Origin: Candidatus Thermoplasmatota archaeon
GTDB taxonomy: Archaea; Thermoplasmatota; SW-10-69-26; JACQPN01; JAJPHT01
Reading direction: 5' to 3'
Assembly (NCBI GenBank): GCA_035540375.1
Contig: DATLGO010000102.1
Location: forward strand, 1 to 64,000
DNA length: 64,000 bases
This document shows positions 49,813 to 58,653 of the stretch, piece by piece. Under the pieces are notes generated by a model. That model was not told the origin of the DNA. It ran no database searches and saw only the letters and a list, made by a program, of their open reading frames with translations. Within the stretch, counting starts at the first letter, position 1. Every line of letters starts with the position of its first letter. A program made the translations under genes and the position numbers.

Positions 49813-50415
49813 TCAGCGGGGGGCGACGACGTCGCCGGGCTCGTTCCAGTTGTCGAGATGCCGCTTGCCGCCCGGGATCGCGAGGAGGTCCTGCTCGGGA
49901 AGGAACGCGGCGTTAAGGCCGCGGCAGGCGCCCGCCACCTCGCGCTCGCCGGCCGCGAGGGCCGCCGCAAGGACGGCGCCGGCGCGGCGCGCGTCGAAGA
50001 CGCCGAAAAGCCACGCGACGCCCCCGCGCGACCCGCGCGCGCTCGTCCAGGCGGCGGCATCGCGCCCCTCGAGGGCGCGAAGGAGCGGCCCATACGCGGC
50101 GGGGGCGAGGAAGGGCGCATCGACGGGCGCGATGAGGACGGGTCCCGCGGGCGCGTCCGCGAGGCCCGCGACGAGCCCGGCGACGGGTCCACCGTCGGCG
50201 ACGGCGTCGGCGACGAAGCGCGCGTGGGGAACGAGCGCGCGGTAGCGGGCCTCGCGCGAGGCATCGCCGAGGGCGACGCGGACCTCGGTCGCGCCCGCGC
50301 GGCCGAGGGCCGACGCGACGCGGACGAGGAGCGGCGCGCCGTCCGCGTCGAGCGTGGCCTTGTCGCGGCCCATGCGCCGGCTCGCGCCGCCCGCGAGGAC
50401 GAGTCCCGTCGCCAC
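49813..50415 (-). CDS. mobA: molybdenum cofactor guanylyltransferase-like protein
   Basis: A 200-residue MobA-type nucleotidyltransferase. The signature LAGGASRRMGRDKATLDADG starts at residue 6, APVDAPFLAP is the metal-binding block, and NWNEPGD near the end is the usual NxNTPxD-like motif. It would attach GMP to molybdopterin. The start is GTG. No molybdoenzyme gene is in the window. Confidence 0.88.
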   Translation of the reverse strand: MATGLVLAGGASRRMGRDKATLDADGAPLLVRVASALGRAGATEVRVALGDASREARYRALVPHARFVADAVADGGPVAGLVAGLADAPAGPVLIAPVDAPFLAPAAYGPLLRALEGRDAAAWTSARGSRGGVAWLFGVFDARRAGAVLAAALAAGEREVAGACRGLNAAFLPEQDLLAIPGGKRHLDNWNEPGDVVAPR

Positions 50416-50488
50416 GCGCCCGGGAGGCGTCCCGGGGCGAAAAGGCCTCGCCCGCGGCGTCCGCCGCGCGGGATCAAAATGCGAGCGC

Positions 50489-50496
50489 TTTTATCG
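50489..50496 (+). promoter_or_regulatory. TATA-like box for the Kef-type antiporter
   Basis: CTTTTATC, 26 nt upstream of the ATG at 50522; the spacing suggests a leaderless mRNA. Confidence 0.6.
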
Positions 50497-50521
50497 GCCG
50501 ACCGGCCCTGCTTCGGTTCGG

Positions 50522-52840
50522 ATGGGTGCAGCGATCCTCCAGGATCTCGTCGTGGTCATGGTCGTCGCCGCCGCGACCACGATCGTGTTCTACCGGCTGA
50601 AGCAGCCGGTCGTCCTCGGGTACATCCTCGCGGGATTCGTGATCGGTCCGCTCGCCTCGCCCATGGCCCTCATCTCGGACCGCGCGTCCGTGGACGCCCT
50701 CGCGGAACTGGGCATCATTTTCCTCATGTTCGCGCTGGGGTTGGAGTTCAACCTCAGGAAGCTCAAGAAGGTCGGCCTCCCCGCGATCGTCGCGGCGACG
50801 CTCGAGATCTTCATCATGATCGCCGTCGGCTACCAGATCGGCATGTGGCTCGGCTGGGGCATGATGAACTCCGTCTTCCTCGGCGCGATCCTCAGCATCT
50901 CCTCGACGACCATCATCGTGAAGGTCCTCATGGAGCGCGGCGAGATGAACGAGGAGTTCGCCGAGCTCGCCTTCGGCATCCTCATCGTCGAGGACCTGCT
51001 CGCGATCGTCCTCATCGCCCTCCTTTCCGGCTTCGGCGAGGGGAACCTCGAGATCACGACCCTCGGCTACGTCGGCGGCCGCGTCCTCCTCTTCGTCCTC
51101 ATCACGGCCGCGATCGGCCTCGTCCTCGTGCCGAGGCTCATCGATTGGGTCTCAAGGTTCCAGGTCGAGGAGGTCCTCGTCATCACGGTCGTGGGCCTCG
51201 CCTTCGGCGCGGCGCTCCTCGCCGTCAAGCTCGGCTTCAGCCTCGCGCTCGGCGCCTTCCTCATCGGCGCGATCATCGCCGAATCCCACGCCGTGCGTCG
51301 CGTCGAGCACAAGATCGTGCCCATGCGGGACCTTTTCACGGCCGTTTTCTTCGTGGCCGTGGGCATGCTCATCGATCCCCGCGTCCTCGTCGAATACGCG
51401 GTCCCGATCCTCCTCATCAGCGTCGCGACCATCGTCGGAAAGGTCATCGCGTGCAGCGTGGGCAGCTTCCTTGCGGGCTCCCCGGGCGAGACGAGCCTCA
51501 AGGTCGGCTTCTCGATGGCCCAGATCGGCGAATTCTCGTTCATCATCGCCGCGCTCGGCCTGACGCTCGGCGTGACGGCGCCCTTCCTCTACCCGGTCGC
51601 CGTCGCGGTCTGCGCCCTGACGACGCTCCTCTCGCCGTACCTCATCGCGAGCACGCCGCGCGTCGTCTCCTTCCTCTCGTCCAGGGTGCCCCGCGTCGTG
51701 ACCGACGCCGGGGACGCCTACACGCGCGCCGCCCAGCGGGCCACCACGAGCACGGAGCTCCTTCCGGGCGTCGTGAGCCGTCGCGCCTCGAGGATGCTCG
51801 TCTACAGCGCGTGGTTCATCGGGCTCTTCATCGCGGGCGGGTACGCTTCGCTCTGGCTCGACAAGGGCGTTCCTGACGTCGCGGGCCCCGTGACCTTCGG
51901 CGAGGATGCGCGGCGCGCCGGCGGAATCATCCTCATCGGCCTCCTCGGGCTTCCCATCATCGTCGCGTTCGCGAAGGCGACGGAAGCCCTCGCGCGCGAC
52001 CTCGCGCGGGCGCAGATGTTCAACCCGCGCCGCATCGTGCGCGGCGTCCTCGCAAGCCGATTCCCGCGCATCGCGGCGCGCGCCGCCGCCTTCGTGGGCG
52101 CGGGCCTCCTGCTCGCGCTCTCCGCGTGGCTCGCCTGGGCCGTGCACCCGTTCCCGCTCCCGCGCAACCCCATCGTCCTCGCCGCGAGCCTCGCGGTCGT
52201 CGGCGTCGCGGGCTTCCTCCTCTGGCAGCGCGCCGAGAAGCTCTACGTCTGGACCGAGGAGACGCTCGACACGCTCCTCGGCGGCGACTGGGAGACGCCG
52301 CACGTGCGACGATTGCGCGAGAAGTATCCCTGGGGCGTCGACGTCGAGGACGTGCCCATCCACGCATGGTCGTGGGGCGCCTACACGAGCCTGCGCGACC
52401 TGCACCTGCGCGAGCGGTCGGGCGCGACCGTCCTCGCGATCCAGCGCGGGGCCTCCGCGGTGCCGAACCCGCACCCCGACCTCGCGCTCCTCCCGGGCGA
52501 CCGCGTGATCCTTGTGGGGAAGCGCGAGCAGCTGAACCGCGCCCGCGACCTCCTCCAGGCCCGGGGCGGAGAGCATCGCGAGGGCGCGACGCGCATTCCG
52601 CTCTCGACGCAGGAGATCGCGATCCCCGGATCCTCGCCCGCGATCGGCGCGGCGCTCGGGGACCTCAAGCTGCGCGAGCGCACGGGCGCCCGCGTCGCCT
52701 GGCTGTCCCGCAAGGACGGCAGCCGCGTCGACCCCGCGCCGGACATCCGGCTCGGCACGGGCGACCGCGTCATGTTCGCGGGCGCGCCCGACGCGCTCGC
52801 GCGCGTGCGCGACCTCCTCCGCGTGCGCGAAGGGCCTTGA
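50522..52840 (+). CDS. Kef/CPA2-type monovalent cation:proton antiporter with two TrkA-C domains
   Basis: The 772-residue protein begins with a 12-13 helix Na+/H+-exchanger domain (to about 385) with VVLGYILAGFVIGP and FGILIVEDLLAIV, whose ED pair is typical of CPA2. A second membrane region (about 420-575) with four or five helices follows; this is not part of standard Kef proteins. The C-terminus has two TrkA-C-like repeats, each LRDLHLRERSGATVLAIQR or LGDLKLRERTGARVAWLSR followed by GDRVILVG/GDRVMFAG, that bind ligands gating the antiporter. Confidence 0.9.
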   Translation: MGAAILQDLVVVMVVAAATTIVFYRLKQPVVLGYILAGFVIGPLASPMALISDRASVDALAELGIIFLMFALGLEFNLRKLKKVGLPAIVAATLEIFIMIAVGYQIGMWLGWGMMNSVFLGAILSISSTTIIVKVLMERGEMNEEFAELAFGILIVEDLLAIVLIALLSGFGEGNLEITTLGYVGGRVLLFVLITAAIGLVLVPRLIDWVSRFQVEEVLVITVVGLAFGAALLAVKLGFSLALGAFLIGAIIAESHAVRRVEHKIVPMRDLFTAVFFVAVGMLIDPRVLVEYAVPILLISVATIVGKVIACSVGSFLAGSPGETSLKVGFSMAQIGEFSFIIAALGLTLGVTAPFLYPVAVAVCALTTLLSPYLIASTPRVVSFLSSRVPRVVTDAGDAYTRAAQRATTSTELLPGVVSRRASRMLVYSAWFIGLFIAGGYASLWLDKGVPDVAGPVTFGEDARRAGGIILIGLLGLPIIVAFAKATEALARDLARAQMFNPRRIVRGVLASRFPRIAARAAAFVGAGLLLALSAWLAWAVHPFPLPRNPIVLAASLAVVGVAGFLLWQRAEKLYVWTEETLDTLLGGDWETPHVRRLREKYPWGVDVEDVPIHAWSWGAYTSLRDLHLRERSGATVLAIQRGASAVPNPHPDLALLPGDRVILVGKREQLNRARDLLQARGGEHREGATRIPLSTQEIAIPGSSPAIGAALGDLKLRERTGARVAWLSRKDGSRVDPAPDIRLGTGDRVMFAGAPDALARVRDLLRVREGP

Positions 52841-52892
52841 GCGCGACGCCTGCACCGGAAGGCTCTATACGAAAGACGCCGGCTCCGTCCCC

Positions 52893-53765
52893 ATGCGCCC
52901 CGGACGGGCCCCCGGCACGCTCGCCTTCCTGATCGCGCTCCTCGCCCTTTCCCAGGGCGTCGTCGCGCACGGCGGCCACGACGGCGGCTACCGCCAGGGC
53001 CGCGAAGCGGGCGAGCATTACGTGTTCGTGCAGACGCCCGCCCCCGCGCCCCCGATCCTCACCGCGGAGACGGACCTCCGCTTCCAGGTCACGGTCTACA
53101 ACCGGGACCCGTTCGCGACGTCCGGGACGGGCGTCGAAGCCATCCGGGTCTCGTGGCGCTCGCCCGCAAACGCGACCGCGACGGCCGAAGCGGAACCCGC
53201 CGCGCGCGACACGTGGGTCCTCGACGCGGACTTCCCCGCCCGGGGCCGCTGGCATCTCAACGTCACGCTCCTTCCCCAGAACACGAGCCTCGAGTTCCCC
53301 GTCGACGTTTACGGCGCCGCGCGCTGGATGTTCGACATCGCGCCCGGCCGCGGCGCGGGCCTCGTCGCCGCCGACAACCTGGGCCGCCAGAAGATCGACA
53401 TCCGCGACTGGAGGCAGGGCGGCGCGGCGCCCGAGGTGAAGGACGCTCGCGCGCGCCTCGTGCGCTGGGACCCCGCGACGGGCGAGCGCGCCTTCCACGC
53501 GGAGGTTCCGCTCAAGAGCGACGGCGCGGGACGCCTCGTCCTCGAGACGCGCTTCGGCCGCGAGGGCGTGTACGAGATGACGATCGCGTCCGCGACGCTC
53601 GGCCTCGAGCACGAGGACCGCCCGCCCCTCCACATCGAGGCCGTCTCGCGCGAAGCCGCGCTCGCGTACGGCGTCGACATTCCCGCCTCGAGCACGCCCG
53701 GACCCGGATTCGCGCTTCTCGCGTTTGCGGCGGTCGTGGTCGCTTGCGCGGCACGGCGACGCTAA
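52893..53765 (+). CDS. exported protein with PGF-like C-terminal sorting tail
   Basis: A 290-residue protein with a signal peptide, an N-terminal His/Gly-rich stretch (AHGGHDGGYRQG), beta-rich domains without a recognised family, and a C-terminal PGPGFALLAFAAVVVACAARRR. That ending (PGF, hydrophobic helix, Arg cluster) resembles PGF-CTERM signals handled by archaeosortase. A TATA-like CTCTATACG at 52862 lies about 23 nt upstream of the ATG. The 3' end overlaps the convergent family-member gene by 4 bp. Confidence 0.68.
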   Translation: MRPGRAPGTLAFLIALLALSQGVVAHGGHDGGYRQGREAGEHYVFVQTPAPAPPILTAETDLRFQVTVYNRDPFATSGTGVEAIRVSWRSPANATATAEAEPAARDTWVLDADFPARGRWHLNVTLLPQNTSLEFPVDVYGAARWMFDIAPGRGAGLVAADNLGRQKIDIRDWRQGGAAPEVKDARARLVRWDPATGERAFHAEVPLKSDGAGRLVLETRFGREGVYEMTIASATLGLEHEDRPPLHIEAVSREAALAYGVDIPASSTPGPGFALLAFAAVVVACAARRR

Positions 53766-55459
53766 AGGGGGCGATAGGGCTCGATCGTGTCGCAATCGCG
53801 CAGGGACTCGATAGACTCGAATCCGCCCGCGTGGTGGAGGATCTTCAGCGTCTCGGTGCAGGCGGTGAAGCCGGGCGATCCCTCGGGCATGAACACGGCT
53901 TCGACCGCCGCGTAGCGGCCCGAAGGCGAGTCTCGCCAGAGTTCGACGACGATGGGCGTCGCGCCGGTGGCGTGCCACGGTCGCTCGGTGAGGCAGGCGG
54001 GAAGCCGGATGGCGCCCGGGGGGCATTTGGGCACGCCGGTCGCGCTGAGGACGATGACGCCGGTCCCCCAGTCGGTGATCGGGGTCAACGTGACCTTGAA
54101 CATCCAGGTCGACCCCTGATACGGATTGGGCTCGACCGGGAAGCGACCGAAAAATTCGCCGCGCGAGTTCCAGTAGTCGTCGCCCATGGGCCTCGATCGC
54201 GCGGCGCGCTCGGCGGCGTCGGGGCCGGCGCCTACGTAGCCATCGCCGTCGAGGTCCTTCCAGACGCCCGTCCACGCCTCGAATGAAAGGGTGCCGGGCG
54301 CCATCGTGAAGGAGCCGTCCGCGTTCGCGCCGAGAAGAGGACCGCTGCGGTCGTCCGGAGGACCGCCCCACGGCGCGCTGAGCGGCAGGAGGTCGATCCA
54401 GCCCTCGTAACCCGCGCGATAACCCTCGTTCCACCGGCCCGCGTTCGTGCTCTGGGAATCGACGTCCCACTCGCGCGGATATTCGCTCCAGAGCGCGCGG
54501 TTCGCCTCGGACGCAAACGGCGTTCCCGCGGGCGCGGGGCCTGCGCGACACGCATTGGGGCAGGCGCTGACGCTCGGGCTGCCGAAGCTCTCGAGGGGGG
54601 GGCCGAGGAGGGAGCCGTAGACGGTCGCGACGGGGCCCGGCGCGATCGCGGGATATCGGTCGACGTCGATGAGCGACGACGCGACGGGCGTGAAGGGGAG
54701 ATCCCCTTCAGGGTCCGGCGCGAGGATCGCGTCGGTCACGGTGGTCGAGACGAACGATCGGAAGAGGGAGCCGTCGACGAAGAGGATGCGCGGGTCCGCC
54801 TCCCCGGCCATCCGATAAGCTTGGTCGAGCATCGAGTAGGCGTAGCGGACGTCGGGCGACGTCGTGTGGGGGCGATCCCAACTCAGGTACGCGGGGTGGC
54901 TGCCGGGCTCGACGTAGGTGACAAGGGTCGCGCCCGTCGCCGGCGACCACTCGTTTCCGGGCTGCGGCACCGGCGTCGCGGCGCCGCCCTTCCATCGGAT
55001 CTCGATCGCGGCGTCGGCGTTGGCGTCGCCCCAATGGCCGTGCCACGCGATGAACTGCGCGCGGCCCGGGAGGATCGCGTCGGGGGCGGCGCCGCCCGTG
55101 GCGCGGTGGTGATTCGATCCGCGCATGAGCGCGCCCGCGAGCGCGACCTGGTTGCGTTCGGGATCCCGCGCCATCGCCTGCAGGTCTTCGCCCGGCGCGG
55201 CGGGACCTTCGCCGACCACGGTCGCGTCGAGGACGCGGACGCCCTCGACCGGAATCGGCGCCCCGGTCGCGACCGAGGGACATCGCGCATCGGCCTCGAT
55301 GCCGGCGCCCGACGCGACGCAGTTGAACTGGATCGCCTCCGGCGCCGACTCCCTCGCCTCGAAGGAGACGTCGACGCCGTAATCGGACGCGAAGGCGATC
55401 TGGCCCGCCGCGGATCCGGCGACGAGAAGCAAGACGAGAGCGGACGCGACCCAGCGCAT
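53762..55459 (-). CDS. large exported protein, member 2 of a three-gene family
   Basis: A 565-residue protein with a signal peptide (MRWVASALVLLLVAGSAAG). It shares a series of blocks with the lipoprotein at 40656-42326: YVEPGSHPAYL, VDGSLFRSFVSTTVTDAIL, CPNACR, GYRAGYEGWIDLL, SFEAWTGVWKDLDGDGYVG (calcium-loop-like), PMGDDYWNSRGEF, and the tail GSPGFTACTETLKI ending SLRDCDTIEPY. The ATG at 55459 is chosen to place the signal peptide at the N-terminus; upstream in-frame residues are Arg-rich. Function unknown. Confidence 0.75.
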   Translation of the reverse strand: MRWVASALVLLLVAGSAAGQIAFASDYGVDVSFEARESAPEAIQFNCVASGAGIEADARCPSVATGAPIPVEGVRVLDATVVGEGPAAPGEDLQAMARDPERNQVALAGALMRGSNHHRATGGAAPDAILPGRAQFIAWHGHWGDANADAAIEIRWKGGAATPVPQPGNEWSPATGATLVTYVEPGSHPAYLSWDRPHTTSPDVRYAYSMLDQAYRMAGEADPRILFVDGSLFRSFVSTTVTDAILAPDPEGDLPFTPVASSLIDVDRYPAIAPGPVATVYGSLLGPPLESFGSPSVSACPNACRAGPAPAGTPFASEANRALWSEYPREWDVDSQSTNAGRWNEGYRAGYEGWIDLLPLSAPWGGPPDDRSGPLLGANADGSFTMAPGTLSFEAWTGVWKDLDGDGYVGAGPDAAERAARSRPMGDDYWNSRGEFFGRFPVEPNPYQGSTWMFKVTLTPITDWGTGVIVLSATGVPKCPPGAIRLPACLTERPWHATGATPIVVELWRDSPSGRYAAVEAVFMPEGSPGFTACTETLKILHHAGGFESIESLRDCDTIEPYRPL

Positions 55460-55521
55460 CGCGAATTTCTCCAAGCGGGAGGGAGGCCGGCACCCCATAA
55501 GGGTTCGGCCCCGGCGTCGTC

Positions 55522-57060
55522 TCACTCGATCGGAGGCCCGAGGGGCGCGATCTCATCCCGATCGTACACGTCCTCCGCGAGCGTGATGGCGTCGGCCGCG
55601 AACGAGACCGTGATCGGGACGAGTTCCACCGTGAAGGGAATGCCGACGTTCCCGTGCGGGAAGAAGAGCACGGAGCGCGAGAACCAGAGGCCGAGGCTCG
55701 GGTCGGGCGCGTAGCAGCGCGCCTTGATCTCGATCGCCTGCGTCCCCGTGACGTGCGTCCACGTCTGCGGGCGGAAGAGCGCCGAGTCCGTGACGAGGAC
55801 GCCGGCCTCGCCCCAGCCGCCCGCCGCGAGGGGCCGCGCGACGGCGCGCGCCCACAGGCGCTCGTCGTCCGTGCAGTCGCCTGGGGGATGCCAGCCCTTC
55901 CACTCGCCCGTCGGGTCGCCGTAGTCGTTCGGATCCTGGAGGTTGCCGCCGTCGTACGGGTCCGCCGCGTCGCGCGCGACGCCGATGACGCCGTCCTCGT
56001 TCAGGTCCTTCCAGATGCCCGTGTGGAGCGTGTAGCCCCAGAAGCCCGGGAACGCCGACGCCTCGGCGCCCGCGCCGAACGCGCCGGGGAACGAGGCGAT
56101 GATGGACGGCACGGCCCACGACCCCTTGAGATCCACCCACGCGCGGTATTCGCGCTGGTACGCGTCGAGGCCGATCGCGTGCGCGCTCGACCCGGGCTCG
56201 AGGTACTCGAGCGCGTAGCCCGGCTGGAGCGCGCCGCGCGCGGGACCCGTCGCGGGCGCGAGCGCGTCGGGCGCGCGCACGGTGCGCGCGAGGCCGAGGT
56301 TCGGCGCGGGCATCGCGTTCACGAACGGCGCCGCGGTCGCGGCGTAGAGTTCGCCCACGGGGCCGGACGCGGACGCCGCGTAGCGGTCGACGTCCACCTG
56401 GCATCCGGACCCGGGAACGCAGAGGAAGCGCTCGTCCGGGTGGCCGACGAGGATGCCACCCGCGACCGTCGTGACGACATACGTCTGCAGGAGCGACCCG
56501 TCGAGGTAGAGCCCGTCGAGGTTGCGGCCCGTCGCGAAGGGCGCGCCGTAGCGGTGGATGTACTGCACGTCCGGCTGCACGTCCGTCGGCTGGGCGTGCG
56601 ACTCGAGGTTCGGGTGCGACCCAGGGTCCACGAAGCCGACGATGCGCACGCCCGGAAGCGACCCGACCTTCGAGGCGTCGGTCGGGGACGCGGCGTACTC
56701 GTTCTCCGCGCCGGCGACGCACGCGGCGGGGCAGCCCGTCGCGACGACGTCCACGCGGCCGTTCCCGTTGCGGTCGTGCCACCAGCCGTGCCACGCGGCG
56801 AACGCGCCGAGGCCGGGGAGGATGACGTCCGCCCCGCCCGTGCGCCGCGCGACGTTCGCGTCCTGCGCGGCCGGGAGGAAAACGCTGTCGAGGATGAGCC
56901 GGGGCGCCTCGACGGGAAGGTCGTCGAGGCCGTTCGACTGCCCTTCGGCTGCGCGCGCCGCGCGGGGCTCGCCGACCTCGGGGCGGAGGTCGTTCTGCGA
57001 CGCGAGCGCGACGGGCGCGGCGACGGCGAAGGCGAGGACCAGGGCGAGGATGCGCGACAT
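55522..57060 (-). CDS. large exported protein, divergent member 3 of the three-gene family
   Basis: A 512-residue protein with a signal peptide. It keeps the family's core blocks: DVILPGLGAFAAWHGWWHDRNGNGRVDVV, written as ILPGLGAFAAWHGWW and DRNGNGRVD, then IVGFVDPGSHPN, LDGSLLQTYVVTTVAGGIL, VDVDRYAASASGPVGELYAA and TGIWKDLNEDGVIG. The C-terminus differs and lacks the GSPGFTACT tail. It is directly upstream of member 2 on the same strand, 62 bp apart, and probably co-transcribed. Confidence 0.72.
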   Translation of the reverse strand: MSRILALVLAFAVAAPVALASQNDLRPEVGEPRAARAAEGQSNGLDDLPVEAPRLILDSVFLPAAQDANVARRTGGADVILPGLGAFAAWHGWWHDRNGNGRVDVVATGCPAACVAGAENEYAASPTDASKVGSLPGVRIVGFVDPGSHPNLESHAQPTDVQPDVQYIHRYGAPFATGRNLDGLYLDGSLLQTYVVTTVAGGILVGHPDERFLCVPGSGCQVDVDRYAASASGPVGELYAATAAPFVNAMPAPNLGLARTVRAPDALAPATGPARGALQPGYALEYLEPGSSAHAIGLDAYQREYRAWVDLKGSWAVPSIIASFPGAFGAGAEASAFPGFWGYTLHTGIWKDLNEDGVIGVARDAADPYDGGNLQDPNDYGDPTGEWKGWHPPGDCTDDERLWARAVARPLAAGGWGEAGVLVTDSALFRPQTWTHVTGTQAIEIKARCYAPDPSLGLWFSRSVLFFPHGNVGIPFTVELVPITVSFAADAITLAEDVYDRDEIAPLGPPIE

Positions 57061-57264
57061 GCGGGCCGCCTCCCGGGCGGGGACTGTGCCGGACGAGGCG
57101 GCGGGGGGCGATGAAGGTTGCGGGGGTATTGTGAGGAGAATAGGGGGGAACGAGGGGGGTCTCCACCCAGCCGTCAGGGCCGGAGCCCCAAGAGCGGGGA
57201 CGGTCGCGAGGTAAGGTTCGTCTGTGTGCGAAGACGTCTTTGTCGGTGAGGTCGAGCCACGCCC
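57061..57264. other. non-coding spacer
   Basis: About 200 bp between the member-3 gene and the next lipoprotein gene; G-runs such as GGGGGG near 57105 and 57146 but no gene or clear RNA. Confidence 0.4.
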
Positions 57265-57627
57265 CTACCGCGAGGCGACGGAGTCGTCCGACCGGTCGGA
57301 AGCGACGACGCGGACGCACGCGCCCACGCTCGCCACGTAGGGGCGCAAGGCGGCGAAGGCGCGCACGTCCGCGCAATCCGCCTCGCCGAGGCCGCGGGTC
57401 GAGAACTGGAGCGGGAAGCTCTCCATGACCGCCATCTCGCCGCCGCGCTCCCGCACCCGCGCCGCGAGCTCGGCGACGTCCGCCTGCGTCGCGTTCGCGC
57501 TGAACACGCCCGCGACGCGCGCCTCGAGCGTGTCGGAAGCGGAGCGCGAATCCTCGCGCGAGAGACAGCCCGCAGAGAGCATCAGGAGGGCGAGGATCGC
57601 CGCAAGGACGAGGGGACGCGGACGCAC
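57265..57627 (-). CDS. small lipoprotein of unknown function
   Basis: A 120-residue protein from a GTG start. The hydrophobic N-terminus ends in a lipobox (LLMLSAGC), so it is probably exported and lipid-anchored. The mature domain (about 95 residues) has two cysteines (GEADCADVRA, SVGACVRV) and an alternating helix/strand pattern. I recognise no family. Confidence 0.6.
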   Translation of the reverse strand: MRPRPLVLAAILALLMLSAGCLSREDSRSASDTLEARVAGVFSANATQADVAELAARVRERGGEMAVMESFPLQFSTRGLGEADCADVRAFAALRPYVASVGACVRVVASDRSDDSVASR

Positions 57628-57691
57628 GCGTGAGCGTGGGCGATGGCAGGGGATGAACCTTCGCCGCGGGGCGGGCGCCGGCCCAACGCGC

Positions 57692-58474
57692 CTACGGGAG
57701 GACCGGGTGGAGCTCGTCCGTGAGCGGCGCCTCCGCGAGGAGGGCGATCCCCGCGAGCGGGCCCGCGGGCGTGGGGAGGCTCGTGGGGTCCCGCGGGTTC
57801 GAGCCGCCCGCGACCTCGCGCCCGTCGCCGACGAGGTCGCCGTCCGTGTCGGGGTCGAGCGGGTCCGTCTCCCGCGCAAGGACCTCGTCGCCGTCGAGGA
57901 GGCCGTCGCGGTCCGTGTCGCGCACGAGGGGCTCCGTGCCGCGCGCGAGCTCGTCCTCGTCCGTGAGCCCGTCCGCGTCCGAGTCGTCGCACGCGTCCCC
58001 GCGCCCGTCCTGGTCGAAATCCGCCTGCGAGGGGTTGGCGAGGAAGCGGCAGTTGTCGAACCCGTCCCCGATCCCGTCGCCGTCCGCGTCAGGGAGGTCG
58101 TCCACGAGGCCGTTGCAATCGTTGTCGAGCCCGTCGGCCCATTCGGTGGCGCCAGGATAGACGGCGGGGTTCCTGTCGTCGCAATCCTCGGGAGGAAGGA
58201 CGCCGTCCAAGTCCTCGTCGATGCCCTCGTCCACCCAGCCGTCGCAGTCATTGTCGAGGCCGTCACGCACCTCGACGGCTCCGGGGTGCGTCATGGGGTT
58301 GCGGTCGTCGCAGTCGTCGGGCGTGGTCCACCCGTCGCCGTCGTCGTCGGTTGTCGCGAGGGCGGTCGGGACCGCGAGGGCGAGGGCCGCGAAGAGAGCG
58401 GCGAGCGTCTTGAGGGTCAGAAAATCAGCCTCGCGATGGCATGGCGGCGCGGCACGATAGCCGCTTCGTGTCAC
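57692..58474 (-). CDS. exported protein with thrombospondin type 3-like calcium repeats
   Basis: A 260-residue protein; residues 20-42 form a signal-like hydrophobic segment. The mature part is rich in Asp: MopE-like blocks DDCDDRNPMTHPGAVEVRDG and EDCDDRNPAVYPGATEW with DGLDNDCDGWVDEG, followed by TSP3-type DADGDGIGDGFDNC and DTDRDGLLDGDEV repeats. These bind many calcium ions and stiffen the chain. No catalytic domain or clear anchor is present. The start is GTG; no other start lies nearer the signal segment. Confidence 0.8.
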   Translation of the reverse strand: MTRSGYRAAPPCHREADFLTLKTLAALFAALALAVPTALATTDDDGDGWTTPDDCDDRNPMTHPGAVEVRDGLDNDCDGWVDEGIDEDLDGVLPPEDCDDRNPAVYPGATEWADGLDNDCNGLVDDLPDADGDGIGDGFDNCRFLANPSQADFDQDGRGDACDDSDADGLTDEDELARGTEPLVRDTDRDGLLDGDEVLARETDPLDPDTDGDLVGDGREVAGGSNPRDPTSLPTPAGPLAGIALLAEAPLTDELHPVLP

Positions 58475-58653
58475 CGTCGGGGGAGACGGGGCGAACGTCG
58501 AGGGAAAATCGCGACCTCGAAATCCCCGCGTCGACCGTACCCACTCGGGGCCCCGACGTCCCCGCCTTCGCGACGCGGACCCGCCCGCGGCGCCCGCGGC
58601 CGGGCGCCTCGCGGCTCCGCAACGCTCTTACCGCCCGCCCCCGTCCCGTGGCC

